Shown: positions 16,332 through 25,075 of the stretch, piece by piece
Numbering within the stretch: the first letter of the stretch is position 1
How the letters are laid out: each line of letters starts with the position of its first letter
Assembly (NCBI RefSeq): GCF_001043005.1
Contig: NZ_JYKZ01000014.1
Coordinates: forward strand, 51,522-115,521
Length of the DNA: 64,000 bases
Origin: Pseudomonas psychrophila
GTDB lineage: Bacteria; Pseudomonadota; Gammaproteobacteria; Pseudomonadales; Pseudomonadaceae
Direction of reading: 5' to 3'
Made by a program: the position numbers and the translations under genes
The notes under the pieces: model-generated
Told to the model about the DNA's origin: nothing
Databases searched by the model: none
What the model saw: the letters and a program-made list of their open reading frames with translations, nothing else

Positions 16332-17546
16332 TTAAGTCAAAAAGTGCTGCAGCAAGTCGTTGAGAAACAGCTGGCCTCGGGCGGTAGCCGCCAGTCGTGA
16401 CGGTTCGACCTGCAATAAGCCACTTTGTTCTGCTTCTTTGCGTCCAATGTTCAGGCTGTCGAGGGGTAGTCCGGTGCGCTGAGGGTAGAGCGCCGAGTCA
16501 ACGCCATCAGTCAGACGCAAGGCGTTCATTAGAAACTCGAAGGGTAGCTCTTCGGCTGTAAGGGTTTTCTCGCCTGCTTGAAAGTTTTTAGCTGGATTCA
16601 GGTAATCCTTCGGTAGACGGGTTTTCCAGGTACGCACGATACGGCCATCGGGATGGCTCAACTTGCCGTGGGCGCCGGCGCCGATGCCGATAAAGTCGCC
16701 GAAGCTCCAGTAGTTGAGGTTGTGCCGCGCCGGCCGACCGGGCTGGGCATAAGCCGAAACTTCGTACTGGGCGTAGCCGTGTTCGGCGAGCAGCGCCTGA
16801 CCGGCTTCCTGGATATCCCACAAAGTGTCGTCTTCAGGCAGGACCGGAGGCTGGTTCCAGAACACTGTGTTGGGCTCCAGTGTTAGCTGATACCACGACA
16901 GGTGCGTCGGCTTGAGTGCGATAGCCTGGCGCAGGTCGCTCAGGGCGTCCTCCAGCGACTGATCGGGTAAGCCGTGCATCAAGTCCAGGTTGAAGTTATC
17001 AAAGCCCGCCTGGCGCGCCATCCCGGCTGCACGCACGGCCTCGTCACCGTTGTGGATGCGGCCCAGTGCCTGCAGTTTTTCCTGCTGGAAGCTCTGGATG
17101 CCAATCGACAGGCGATTGATCCCCAGCTGGCGGTACGCCACGAACTTGTCCTGCTCGAATGTACCGGGGTTGGCTTCCAGGGTGATTTCAATGTCGCTGG
17201 CAAACGGGATGCGCGCTTCAACGCCTTTGAGCAGGCGCCCTAGCGATTGCGCGCTGAACAGGCTCGGTGTGCCGCCGCCAAAGAAAATCGAGCTCAGCTC
17301 TCGGCCATAAACGGCCTGCAAGTCCTGATCGAGATCGGCCAGCAGCGCGTCGACGTATTCGTCTTCGGGCAGCACGGGGCTGGCGGTGTGGGAGTTGAAG
17401 TCGCAATACGGGCATTTGCGCACGCACCACGGAATATGGATATACAGCGACAGGGGTGGCAATTGGCTCAGCGGTGCGCGTGGCGCCTGCTGGGTAAAGC
17501 CAGCCGCGCCCAGGTAGAGCGGCTGTGGAGGTGTGTCGTGGGTCAT
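16332..17546 (-). CDS. hemW: Radical SAM heme chaperone HemW
   Basis: This 404-residue protein has the radical SAM cluster motif in CVRKCPYCDFNSH, then SIFFGGGTPSLF, EANPGTFE, RLSIGIQSFQ and LNLDLMHGLP-like segments, and a C-terminal HemN domain. HemW was long annotated as an oxygen-independent coproporphyrinogen oxidase, but family members lack that activity and transfer heme. The start overlaps the rdgB stop by 4 bases, an order also seen in P. aeruginosa. Confidence 0.93.
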   Translation of the reverse strand: MTHDTPPQPLYLGAAGFTQQAPRAPLSQLPPLSLYIHIPWCVRKCPYCDFNSHTASPVLPEDEYVDALLADLDQDLQAVYGRELSSIFFGGGTPSLFSAQSLGRLLKGVEARIPFASDIEITLEANPGTFEQDKFVAYRQLGINRLSIGIQSFQQEKLQALGRIHNGDEAVRAAGMARQAGFDNFNLDLMHGLPDQSLEDALSDLRQAIALKPTHLSWYQLTLEPNTVFWNQPPVLPEDDTLWDIQEAGQALLAEHGYAQYEVSAYAQPGRPARHNLNYWSFGDFIGIGAGAHGKLSHPDGRIVRTWKTRLPKDYLNPAKNFQAGEKTLTAEELPFEFLMNALRLTDGVDSALYPQRTGLPLDSLNIGRKEAEQSGLLQVEPSRLAATARGQLFLNDLLQHFLT

Positions 17547-18139
17547 TTCAGGCCCAAACGCTGACGCAGAAGAACCATGGCCCGGGCACGATGGCTCAGC
17601 TGGTTTTTCTCGCTCGGGCTGAGTTCGGCGCTGGAGCAGTTGCGCTCCGGTACCCAGAACAGCGGGTCATAGCCAAAACCGTGTTCGCCGCTGGCGGCAG
17701 GCAGGATGCGCCCGTGCCACAAGCCTTCGCAGATAATCGGTAGCGGATCATCGGCATGACGCACCAGCGCCAGCACGCAGACAAACTGCGCGCCGCGCTC
17801 GGCTTCAGGCACGTCCTTGAGGGCTTCAAGCAGCTTGGCGTTATTCGCCGCGTCACCTTTGCCATCGGCAAAACGCGCCGAGTAGATGCCCGGTGCACCG
17901 CCCAGAAAGTCCACCGCCAGCCCCGAATCGTCGGCCAGTGCCGGCAAACCCGAGATGCGCGCCGCATTGCGGGCTTTGAGAATCGCGTTTTCAACAAACG
18001 ACAAACCGGTTTCATCCGGTTCGACGTTGCTGAACTCTCCAATCGAGCGCAACTGCACCGACTCGCCGAGCATGGCCTGAAGTTCTTTGAGTTTGCCGGC
18101 GTTGTGGCTAGCCAGTACCAGTTGCGTGAGGTTCATCAT
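17543..18139 (-). CDS. rdgB: XTP/dITP pyrophosphatase RdgB
   Basis: This enzyme hydrolyses non-canonical purine triphosphates such as dITP and XTP so that they are not built into DNA or RNA. The 198-residue protein has the Ham1 family motifs LASHNAGKLKELQAML, FVENAILKARNAA, ALADDSGLAVDFLGG (catalytic acidic residues), GIYSARFA and GFGYDPLFWVP. Two consecutive ATG codons open the frame, and the first overlaps the TGA of the DUF4426 gene by 4 bases. Confidence 0.96.
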   Translation of the reverse strand: MMNLTQLVLASHNAGKLKELQAMLGESVQLRSIGEFSNVEPDETGLSFVENAILKARNAARISGLPALADDSGLAVDFLGGAPGIYSARFADGKGDAANNAKLLEALKDVPEAERGAQFVCVLALVRHADDPLPIICEGLWHGRILPAASGEHGFGYDPLFWVPERNCSSAELSPSEKNQLSHRARAMVLLRQRLGLK

Positions 18140-18573
18140 TCGATTGGAGCGACCATTTGAGAAAATTGGATGGTTTCAGAGGTTGCGCCGCCCGCCTTCA
18201 CATCCACCTTGAAGGAGAAGGTTTGCGGGCCGGCCACCGGGAACTGGGCCAGATAGTTGATTTCGCCGTTCTTGCCCACCTGCCGGAACGTCAGCGGTGT
18301 CGGTTTACCATCGCCACTCTGGACCGTGCCCTGAACGTTGGCTGCAATGTTTTTGCCGCCCTTGTTCAGGGTTATGTTCAGTACCGCATTGGTTTTGCTG
18401 CGGGTGACTTGAACTTCATTGGCAATTTGCGGCGTCAGGAAAGTTGACGGGAACGCGTTGTAGTACACCGTTGTGTCGCCAAACGTCTGCTGACGCTGGG
18501 CAGATGCACCATCACTGGCCAAAGCCTGCATGCCAAAACACATTGAAAGCAGTAGTAATCCAATACGACCCAT
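18136..18573 (-). CDS. DUF4426 domain protein, secreted
   Basis: A 145-residue protein with a signal peptide (MGRIGLLLLSMCFGMQALA) and a beta-rich body resembling DUF4426. The start at 18573 has an AAGGAG ribosome binding site; the frame continues upstream without one. The family sits next to metW and rdgB in many pseudomonads, but its function is unknown. It lies 25 bases downstream of metW and overlaps rdgB by 4 bases. Confidence 0.8.
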   Translation of the reverse strand: MGRIGLLLLSMCFGMQALASDGASAQRQQTFGDTTVYYNAFPSTFLTPQIANEVQVTRSKTNAVLNITLNKGGKNIAANVQGTVQSGDGKPTPLTFRQVGKNGEINYLAQFPVAGPQTFSFKVDVKAGGATSETIQFSQMVAPIE

Positions 18574-18598
18574 TTTCACTCTCCTTGAACTTGCTGGT

Positions 18599-19219
18599 TT
18601 AAACCGCGACCTGATGATCCTGAAGGCCAGGGCTGCTGACACGATAAATGCCAATCTCGCCCAACAGGTTAGGCCATATCTTGCTTGCCCACCCGTGCCG
18701 GTGTTGCTGGTCGACTGCGAGGCGGTTGATCACTTGGGCTTCACGACCACGGCATAGCGCTTCGAAGTCTTCGAAGGTGCAGAAGTGGATGTTTGGCGTG
18801 TTGTACCAGGTGTAGGGCAGAAAGTCGGAAACCGGCATCCGTCCCTTGCTGGCCAGGTACCAACGGCAGCGCCAGTGACCGAAGTTGGGGAAGGTAATGA
18901 TGCACTGACGACCGACGCGCAGCATCTCGTCGAGAATCCGGTCGGGGTAATGCACGGCTTGAAGCGCCTGAGTCATGACCACGATGTCGAAACTGTTGCT
19001 GGCGAAGTTGCCCAGGCCTTTGTCGAGGTCTTGCTCGATAACGTTGATGCCCTTGGCGACGCACTCGGCGATGTTGTCCGGGTCGTTTTCCAGGCCGTAG
19101 CCGGTGACTTGCTTGTTGTCGCGCAGCCAGCTCAGCAGTTCACCATCACCACAACCGAGGTCGAGCACGCGGCTGCCGGCGGGGATCCAGTCTTGGATGA
19201 TTTCCAGGTCGGCTCTCAT
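18599..19219 (-). CDS. metW: Methionine biosynthesis protein MetW
   Basis: A 206-residue methyltransferase-like protein with the SAM-binding motif RVLDLGCGDGELLSWLR and the MetW-specific IEQDLDKGLGNFASNSFD and FPNFGHWRCRWYL segments. In pseudomonads MetW works with MetX in the acylation of homoserine. It starts 7 bases after metX, so the two are coupled. Confidence 0.95.
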   Translation of the reverse strand: MRADLEIIQDWIPAGSRVLDLGCGDGELLSWLRDNKQVTGYGLENDPDNIAECVAKGINVIEQDLDKGLGNFASNSFDIVVMTQALQAVHYPDRILDEMLRVGRQCIITFPNFGHWRCRWYLASKGRMPVSDFLPYTWYNTPNIHFCTFEDFEALCRGREAQVINRLAVDQQHRHGWASKIWPNLLGEIGIYRVSSPGLQDHQVAV

Positions 19220-19226
19220 GGCGTTC

Positions 19227-20366
19227 TCACAGTTCTATTCGGTTCATGTAATTGCTGAAGGCTTGCAGGTAGCGCGGGATCGGGATCAGGAAGGCGTCAT
19301 GGCCCTGCGGAGCGTCGATTTCGAGGTAGCACACGTCTTTTTTCGCGGCCATCAGTGCATCCACCAGCTCCCGCGAACGGGCCGGCGAAAAGCGCCAGTC
19401 GGTGGTGAACGACATCACGCAAAAGCGCGCCTTGGCCCCGGCAAAGGTTTTAGCCAGGTCGTCATCGAAATTGGCCGCCGGGTCGAAGTAGTCCAGCGCC
19501 TTGGTCATCAGCAGGTAGGTATTGGCGTCGAAACGCCCGGAGAACTCTTCGCCCTGATAACGCAGGTAGCTCTCGACCTGGAACTCGACGCTGTGGAAGT
19601 CGTAGTTGAGGTTTTCGTTTTTCAGGCCTCGGCCAAATTTTTCACCCATCGAGTCATCGGACAGATAAGTGATGTGCCCTACCATGCGTGCCAGCATCAG
19701 GCCGCGCTTGGGGATCACGCCTTTTTCCTGGAACGAACCGCCGTGGAACTCAGGGTCAGTGAGGATGGCCTGACGGGCGACTTCGTTGAACGCAATATTT
19801 TGCGCAGACAACTTGGGTGCTGAGGCAATCGCCAGGCAATGGCGCAGGCGATCCGGGTAACTGATGCTCCACTGCAGTGCCTGCATGCCGCCCAGGCTGC
19901 CACCGATTACGGCAGCCCACTGGTAGATCCCCAGCCGTTCGGCCAGACGAGCCTGGCTGTGGACCCAGTCCTCGACGGTCAATACCGGGAACTCGGCGCC
20001 AAACGGGCGACCGGTCTCGGGGTTGATGCTGCTGGGGCCGGTAGAGCCGTTGCAGCCGCCCAGGTTGTTCAGGCTGACGACGAAGAACTTGTTGGTGTCG
20101 ATAGGCTTGCCGGGACCGATGCAACTGTCCCACCAGCCGGGCTTGCGATCATCGGCGCTGTGATAGCCCGCCGCATGATGGTGCCCTGACAGCGCATGAC
20201 AGATCAGTACCGCATTACTGGCGGTGGCATTGAGCTGGCCGTAGGTTTCGTAAATCAGGTCGTAGGCAGGCAGCGAGCGGCCGCAGGCTAACGCCAGGGG
20301 CTCGTTGAAGTGCGCCGTTTGCGGCACAACCAGACCAACGGAATCGGGGGGAAAGGCAGCTGGCAT
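19227..20366 (-). CDS. metX: Homoserine O-succinyltransferase (MetX type)
   Basis: This alpha/beta-hydrolase-fold acyltransferase makes the activated homoserine used for methionine synthesis. The start at MPAAFPPDSVG (20366, 379 residues) matches pseudomonad orthologues; an ATG 15 bases upstream is also possible. Key segments are NAVLICHALSGHHHAAG, GGSLGGMQALQW with the nucleophile serine, TTDWRFSPARS with the catalytic Asp, and DAPQGHDAFL with the His. MetX family members were named acetyltransferases, but the Pseudomonas form uses succinyl-CoA. Confidence 0.94.
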   Translation of the reverse strand: MPAAFPPDSVGLVVPQTAHFNEPLALACGRSLPAYDLIYETYGQLNATASNAVLICHALSGHHHAAGYHSADDRKPGWWDSCIGPGKPIDTNKFFVVSLNNLGGCNGSTGPSSINPETGRPFGAEFPVLTVEDWVHSQARLAERLGIYQWAAVIGGSLGGMQALQWSISYPDRLRHCLAIASAPKLSAQNIAFNEVARQAILTDPEFHGGSFQEKGVIPKRGLMLARMVGHITYLSDDSMGEKFGRGLKNENLNYDFHSVEFQVESYLRYQGEEFSGRFDANTYLLMTKALDYFDPAANFDDDLAKTFAGAKARFCVMSFTTDWRFSPARSRELVDALMAAKKDVCYLEIDAPQGHDAFLIPIPRYLQAFSNYMNRIEL

Positions 20367-20437
20367 CGACCCTGCTCTCATTTAAATGAGGCGTAAGTCT
20401 AATGAGCGGGGGACCCAGCAGCAAGGACAAGAAATTC

Positions 20438-20584
20438 CGTAGCCGCTGGCGAAGGAACGAGGCTGCGTTCGGCGGCGAAGCCGTCGTAATTTCAGGTAAT
20501 GCGGTGTGTCAGTTAAAGAGGACATGCTGGTTTTACGATCGCTTCGCAATCGAACGCAGCCTCGTTCCTTCGCCAGATGCTACG
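20438..20584. repeat. Long inverted repeat, second REP family (GTAGC...GGCTGCGTTCG)
   Basis: Arms at 20438-20471 and 20551-20584 match as inverse complements at 32 of 34 positions and enclose about 80 bases with further inner pairing. The family is shared with the elements at 43621-43716 and 59124-59259. The right arm supplies the TAG stop codon of the yggU gene. The remaining bases between metX and yggU hold no gene. Confidence 0.8.
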
Positions 20585-20879
20585 AAAGTGTGGGCCTGGC
20601 CAGCCCCGGCAGGTCCGGCAGTTTTTTCGGGCCGTGCAAGCGCACCCGTTTCTGACGGTTCAGTTCGCCGCTGATCAGGCTTACCTGGCTTTTGGAGATG
20701 CCAAACGCCTTGGCCAGAAAAGCCATCAGGTGGGCATTGGCCTTGCCTTCAACCGGAGGGGCGGTGAGGCGGATTTTCAGACGGTCACCGTGCAGGCCGG
20801 CAAATTCATCGCTGCTGGCCTTGGGTTGCAGGTGACAGTCGAGAATCAAGTCCTCGCCGTCCCAACGGAAGTAGCTCAT
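20580..20879 (-). CDS. DUF167 family protein (YggU)
   Basis: A 99-residue soluble protein with the DUF167 core: LHCHLQPKASSDE-like start, LKIRLTAPPVEGKANAHLMAFLAKAFG and VSLISGELNRQKRVRL. The structure of the family is known but its function is not. The ATG shares a base with the stop of yggT (TGATG), part of the compact yggS-proC-yggT-yggU cluster. The stop codon lies inside a repeat arm, so the last few residues may have been altered by that element. Confidence 0.88.
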   Translation of the reverse strand: MSYFRWDGEDLILDCHLQPKASSDEFAGLHGDRLKIRLTAPPVEGKANAHLMAFLAKAFGISKSQVSLISGELNRQKRVRLHGPKKLPDLPGLARPTLS

Positions 20880-21466
20880 CAGATCAGGCCGAACAACACG
20901 ACCGGCATCCCGACGTACATCGCCAACGGCGGGATCACGTAGCTCTGGATCAATTGAATCACCATAAATGCCAGGATCGGCGAAATATCCAGGCCGCCCA
21001 TGCTCGGCAGAAAGCGGCGGAACGGTGCCAGGGCAGGCTCGGTGATCTGGTTGACCAGTTCAGCGCCCGGGCTGGTGCTGCCCGGCGCAACCCACGACAG
21101 GATCACGCTGATGATCATGGCGAAGAAGAACACCTTCAAAAACAGGGCCGTCACGCCAATGATGGCCCAGAGCAGCAAGCCCAGTATGTTGAACGACATG
21201 TAGCTGAGCGTCAGTACCACGGCGAAAATCACCATCTGCACGACGATAGCCAGCACCAGCGAGGACATGTCCAGGCCGAACAGGCTTGGAATCACCCGGC
21301 GCAGAGGCTTGAGCAGAGGCTGGGTGGCCTTGACCGTGAACTGGCACAGCGGGTTGTAGAAGTTGGCGCGCACCAGCTGCAGGATGAATCGCAGCAGTAC
21401 GATCAGCAGGTAGAGGCTACCCAGGGTTTGAATTACGAAAATGGCTGCGCCATTTAGTCCTGACAT
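20879..21466 (-). CDS. YggT family integral membrane protein
   Basis: This 195-residue protein has two YggT repeats with four or more membrane helices (IFVIQTLGSLYLLIVLLRFILQ; LVLAIVVQMVIFAVVLTL; LLLWAIIGVTALFLKVFFFAMIISVIL; ILAFMVIQLIQSYVIPPL). GAELVNQITEPALAPFRRFLP is the conserved YggT segment. ATG codons at 21469 and 21466 are both possible, and the second has better spacing from AAGGAG. It lies just downstream of proC. YggT has been linked to osmotic tolerance in some bacteria. Confidence 0.88.
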   Translation of the reverse strand: MSGLNGAAIFVIQTLGSLYLLIVLLRFILQLVRANFYNPLCQFTVKATQPLLKPLRRVIPSLFGLDMSSLVLAIVVQMVIFAVVLTLSYMSFNILGLLLWAIIGVTALFLKVFFFAMIISVILSWVAPGSTSPGAELVNQITEPALAPFRRFLPSMGGLDISPILAFMVIQLIQSYVIPPLAMYVGMPVVLFGLI

Positions 21467-21476
21467 CATGTGCTCC

Positions 21477-22295
21477 TTATTGACCCAGTTGTTCGGCCAT
21501 TTCGGCCGAGCGGTGCGCGGCGGCACTCAATGCTTTTTCGACTGAGGCTGCGAAGCCGTCGGCCTGGAATGATTTGATTGCAGCTTCGGTGGTCCCGGCT
21601 GGCGAGGTGACGCGGCGGCGCAGCTCAGCGGCGTCGACGTCGCTGCCCACGGCCATGTGCGCGGCGCCCAGAGCAGTCTGCTCGGCAAGCTGCTTGGCGA
21701 CTTCGCGGGGCAGGCCGAGCTTGACGCCAGCATCAGTCATCGCTTCGATCAGCAAGAAGAAATACGCCGGGCCGCTGCCGGACACTGCGGTCACAGCATC
21801 GATCTGTGCTTCGGTATCAACCCACAGCGCAATGCCCACAGCGCTCAACAGTTGCTCGGCCAGTTGGCGTTGCTCGGTGCTGACGTCGGTCGTGGCGTAC
21901 AATCCGCTCACGCCTTTGCCCAGCAGCGCGGGGGTGTTGGGCATGCAGCGCACCAGCGGTTGACTGCCCAGCCAGTTGAGCATGCTGGCGCAGGTAATAC
22001 CGGCGGCAATCGATACCAGCAACTGGTGCGGCAGAAGGTGCGGGCGCAAGGCCTGGCACACGGCTTTCATGGCCTGTGGCTTGACCGCGATCACAATCAC
22101 ATCGGCGTCTTGAATGGCTTGGTCGTTATCGGCAAACAGTTCGATACCGTGCTCGGCGGCTACTTTGGCCCGGGTCTCGGCACCGGGATCGCTGGCGCGG
22201 ATCTGTGCTGCATCCAGACCCTTGGCCAGCAGGCCGCCGATCAGGCTGGAAGCCATGTTGCCGGCGCCGATAAAGGCAATACGCGTTTTGCTCAT
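21477..22295 (-). CDS. proC: Pyrroline-5-carboxylate reductase
   Basis: ProC makes the last step of proline synthesis, NAD(P)H-dependent reduction of pyrroline-5-carboxylate. The 272-residue protein has the Rossmann motif FIGAGNMASSLIGGLL, VIVIAVKPQAMKAV, the core segment RCMPNTPALLGKGVSGL, and the C-terminal signature AVSGSGPAYFFLLIEAMTDAGVKLGL. It sits between yggS and yggT, the common bacterial arrangement. Confidence 0.96.
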   Translation of the reverse strand: MSKTRIAFIGAGNMASSLIGGLLAKGLDAAQIRASDPGAETRAKVAAEHGIELFADNDQAIQDADVIVIAVKPQAMKAVCQALRPHLLPHQLLVSIAAGITCASMLNWLGSQPLVRCMPNTPALLGKGVSGLYATTDVSTEQRQLAEQLLSAVGIALWVDTEAQIDAVTAVSGSGPAYFFLLIEAMTDAGVKLGLPREVAKQLAEQTALGAAHMAVGSDVDAAELRRRVTSPAGTTEAAIKSFQADGFAASVEKALSAAAHRSAEMAEQLGQ

Positions 22296-22328
22296 AACCG
22301 ATCCTTTTAATAAATGAGAGAGGCCCTT

Positions 22329-23015
22329 TCAGGCCTGGCCGTAGTCGCGGGCACCAAACAATGCGGTGCCAATACGCACCCAGGTGGCGCCTTGGGCAAT
22401 AGCTGACTCTAGGTCGTGGCTCATGCCCATCGAAAGCGTGTCGAGCCCCATGTTCAGGCTCTCTTGCAGCGTGCGGACCGTCGCAAAGGCGGCGTCCTGC
22501 TCGGCGCGGTCTTCAGTGGGTTCCGGAATCGCCATCAAGCCGCGCAGTTTCAAGCGTGGCAGCCCGCTGATAGCGGCCGCCAGCGCAGGCAAGTCTGCCG
22601 GGTTACAGCCCGACTTACTGGCCTCGCCACTGACATTGACTTGAATGCAGATATTGAGCGGCGGCAAGTCTGCCGGGCGTTGGTCAGACAAACGCTGGGC
22701 AATCTTGAGCCGGTCCACGGAATGCACCCACGCAAAATGCTCGGCGATGTCGCGCGTCTTGTTCGATTGAATGGGGCCGATGAAGTGCCAACACAAGGGC
22801 AGGTCGGCTAATTCAACCTGTTTGGCGCGGGCTTCCTGCAGGTAGTTTTCGCCAAAGTCGCGAACCCCTGCGGCATAGGCTTCACGCAGTGCGGCGGCAG
22901 GTTTGGTCTTGCTGACAGCGAGCAGGTGAATGCTCGTTACATCACGTTGCACAGCCAGGGCAGCTGCACGAATGCGTGCCTCAACCTGCGCAATGTTGCC
23001 TGCTATCGTGGACAT
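22329..23015 (-). CDS. PLP homeostasis protein, YggS family
   Basis: This 228-residue single-domain TIM-barrel PLP-binding protein (YggS/PLPBP/PROSC) has the Schiff-base lysine in LLAVSKTKPAAALREAY, then GENYLQEARAK, WHFIGPIQSNK, QVNVSGEASKSG, and LSMGMSHDLESAIAQGATWVRIGTALFG. The family maintains the pyridoxal phosphate balance and has no known catalysis. It is divergent from pilT, 57 bases away, and upstream of proC. Confidence 0.94.
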   Translation of the reverse strand: MSTIAGNIAQVEARIRAAALAVQRDVTSIHLLAVSKTKPAAALREAYAAGVRDFGENYLQEARAKQVELADLPLCWHFIGPIQSNKTRDIAEHFAWVHSVDRLKIAQRLSDQRPADLPPLNICIQVNVSGEASKSGCNPADLPALAAAISGLPRLKLRGLMAIPEPTEDRAEQDAAFATVRTLQESLNMGLDTLSMGMSHDLESAIAQGATWVRIGTALFGARDYGQA

Positions 23016-23072
23016 TCGTTTAAGCCCGCCGTTGTGAAAGTCTGCGGCATTCTACTGGAATTGGGAGGGGGG

Positions 23073-24065
23073 ATGGATATCGCCGACCTGTTGGCGTTCA
23101 GCGTCAATCACGGGGCTTCGGACTTGCACCTGTCAGCTGGCGTGGTGCCGATGCTGCGCATAGACGGTGACATGCAGCGCTGCGATTTTCCGGTGCTGGG
23201 GGCAGATCAGGTGCGAGGGCTTGTTCACGGCATCATGAGTGAAGCACAGCGCCGCGGGTTCGAGGCGCACCTCGAAGCCGATTTTGCGTACGCCTTGCCG
23301 GAGCTGGGCCGCTTTAGGGTCAATGCTTTCGAGCAGCAGCGTGGCCCCGGGGCGGTGTTTCGGCGCATCGGCCAAGAGGTGCCCAGCCTTGAATCGTTGG
23401 GTCTGGGTGACGTATTCAGTCAGCTCTGTCATGCCCCTCACGGGCTGGTCCTGGTCACGGGGGCGACGGGTTCGGGCAAAACCACCACCCTGGCGGCAAT
23501 GATTGATCACCTCAATCGCACCTGCCAACGGCACATCCTCACCCTTGAAGACCCCATCGAATTTATCCACGAGCCGCGTCAATCCCTGATCAGCCAGCGT
23601 GAGGTGTATCGCCATACCCACAGTTTTGCAGCTGCCTTGCGTTCGGCCATGCGTGAAGACCCGGATGTGATCATGCTGGGCGAGATGCGTGACCTGGACA
23701 CCATAAGGCTGGCGCTGACCGCGGCCGAAACCGGGCATCTGGTGTTAGCCACATTGCACACATCGTCGGCGGCCAAGACCGTCGACCGTATGGTGGATGT
23801 GTTTCCAGGCGACGAAAAGGCGATGGTGCGGGCCATGCTTTCAGAGTCACTGCAGGCCGTGGTTTCCCAGACGCTGGTGAAAAAAATAGGCGGGGGGCGT
23901 GTGGCGGCTCACGAAATCATGTTGGCGACGCCTGCGATTCGACATCTGATTCGGGAGAACAAGGTGGCGCAGATGGTTTCAGCAATCCAGACCGGCGCAG
24001 CGGTGGGCATGCAGACGCTGGAGATGGGTCTGAACCGGCTGAGAGAGCAGGGGCAGACGCAATAA
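23073..24065 (+). CDS. pilT: Type IV pilus retraction ATPase PilT
   Basis: PilT powers pilus retraction. The 330-residue protein starts at 23073 behind GGGAGGGG; the frame is open further upstream but overlaps yggS. It has DLHLSAGVVPMLRIDG at the N-terminus, Walker A (GATGSGKTTT, about residue 130), the Asp box (LTLEDPIEFIHE), Walker B (DVIMLGEMRD), the His box (GHLVLATLHTSSA), and AIRHLIRENKVAQM, a variant of the PilT retraction motif AIRNLI. The C-terminus is somewhat shorter than in P. aeruginosa. In P. aeruginosa pilU follows pilT, but here a REP and an unrelated gene follow. Confidence 0.9.
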   Translation: MDIADLLAFSVNHGASDLHLSAGVVPMLRIDGDMQRCDFPVLGADQVRGLVHGIMSEAQRRGFEAHLEADFAYALPELGRFRVNAFEQQRGPGAVFRRIGQEVPSLESLGLGDVFSQLCHAPHGLVLVTGATGSGKTTTLAAMIDHLNRTCQRHILTLEDPIEFIHEPRQSLISQREVYRHTHSFAAALRSAMREDPDVIMLGEMRDLDTIRLALTAAETGHLVLATLHTSSAAKTVDRMVDVFPGDEKAMVRAMLSESLQAVVSQTLVKKIGGGRVAAHEIMLATPAIRHLIRENKVAQMVSAIQTGAAVGMQTLEMGLNRLREQGQTQ

Positions 24066-24085
24066 CGGGGTGGGGGTGTTGTTTC

Positions 24086-24173
24086 TGTGGGAGCGGGCTT
24101 GCTCGCGATCCAGGCGGCGCGGTTCAGCGGGTGAACCACATCGCTCCCATCGCGAGCAAGCCCGCTCCCACAG
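24086..24173. repeat. REP pair (GGGCTTGCTCGCGA type, long spacer)
   Basis: Inverted copies of TGTGGGAGCGGGCTTGCTCG flank a spacer in the convergent gap between pilT and the NlpC/P60 gene. Confidence 0.9.
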
Positions 24174-24175
24174 CT

Positions 24176-24823
24176 TTAGCGTTGCACAACCTGCAGCGGG
24201 GTTTTCTCTTTAGGTAATACGCGCTTGGCGACCACGTAGTGGCTCTGCCAGTAAGGCTTTTTCAGCGTGTCGATAGTCACCGACTTGCCGCGACGCGGGG
24301 CGTGGATAAACCGGTCGTTGCCCAGGTAAATGGCAACGTGGTTGACCTTGCGGCTCTTGATGTTGAAAAACAGCAGGTCGCCAGGCTTCAAGTCCTTGCG
24401 TTCGACCTTTTGACCATGACCGCTGGCCATTTCGCTGGAGGTGCGAGGCAAATCGACTGCCGCAACGTCATTAAAGGCGTATTTGACCAGGCCGCTGCAG
24501 TCAAACCCTTTGCTTGGGCTGCTGCCGCCCCAACGATAAGGGGTACCCAACACGTTTACAGCGCGGCTCAGGACCGTGCTGCTTTGCTTGTTGGCGGCTG
24601 CCAGGGAAGCGGTCGCAATTTTGCCTGGGGCTTTGCGGTGGGCTTTACTGGTTGCAGGACGTGCTACGGTCTTGCTGTTAGAGGCAACGTAAGTGGCGCC
24701 CGCAGATGATTTTGCGGTGTAGCCAGTGAAGCCTGAAGGAAGATGTTGCTCACGATTGGTGGCGTGGGCGGCCAGTGGCAATAATAGGCAAATGGTTAGC
24801 CATGTCTTGAATATAGGACGCAT
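24176..24823 (-). CDS. NlpC/P60 family cell-wall endopeptidase
   Basis: A 215-residue secreted C40 peptidase. It has a signal peptide (IFKTWLTICLLLPLAAHA), a low-complexity linker rich in Ala, Lys and Ser, and a C-terminal NlpC/P60 domain with FDCSGLVKYAF (catalytic Cys), VNHVAIYLGNDRFIHAP (catalytic His) and GTPYRWGGSSPSKG. Relatives cut stem peptides in peptidoglycan. It occupies the position where pilU would be expected from P. aeruginosa gene order. No lipobox is present. Confidence 0.9.
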   Translation of the reverse strand: MRPIFKTWLTICLLLPLAAHATNREQHLPSGFTGYTAKSSAGATYVASNSKTVARPATSKAHRKAPGKIATASLAAANKQSSTVLSRAVNVLGTPYRWGGSSPSKGFDCSGLVKYAFNDVAAVDLPRTSSEMASGHGQKVERKDLKPGDLLFFNIKSRKVNHVAIYLGNDRFIHAPRRGKSVTIDTLKKPYWQSHYVVAKRVLPKEKTPLQVVQR

Positions 24824-25075
24824 TCGGCAGGGCTCAATGGTTGTAAACGCGAAACTTTATAACAGCTTTTTTGTCCTTTCTCAGGCCATTTGTCAGTTGG
24901 ACTATGGGGTCAAATTCCGCAAACGTGGTGGCAAATTGTCACATGAGAAGGGTACAGGTCAGGTCCTACAAGGCTTTGCGCCATTTCTTGTAAGACACTT
25001 TTACCTTTTGCACGACAGTAAAAAAGTCACAAAAAACTTCACAATATTTTTCTATCAGCAGCACAGAGGGCATTT

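Noticed and set aside
22926..23072. An upstream extension of pilT
   Set aside because: It overlaps yggS on the other strand, whereas the ATG at 23073 has a strong ribosome binding site and matches the PilT N-terminus.
24086..24173. REP clusters read as a CRISPR array
   Set aside because: The repeats are inverted pairs scattered over the window, not regularly spaced direct repeats with unique spacers, and no cas genes are present.
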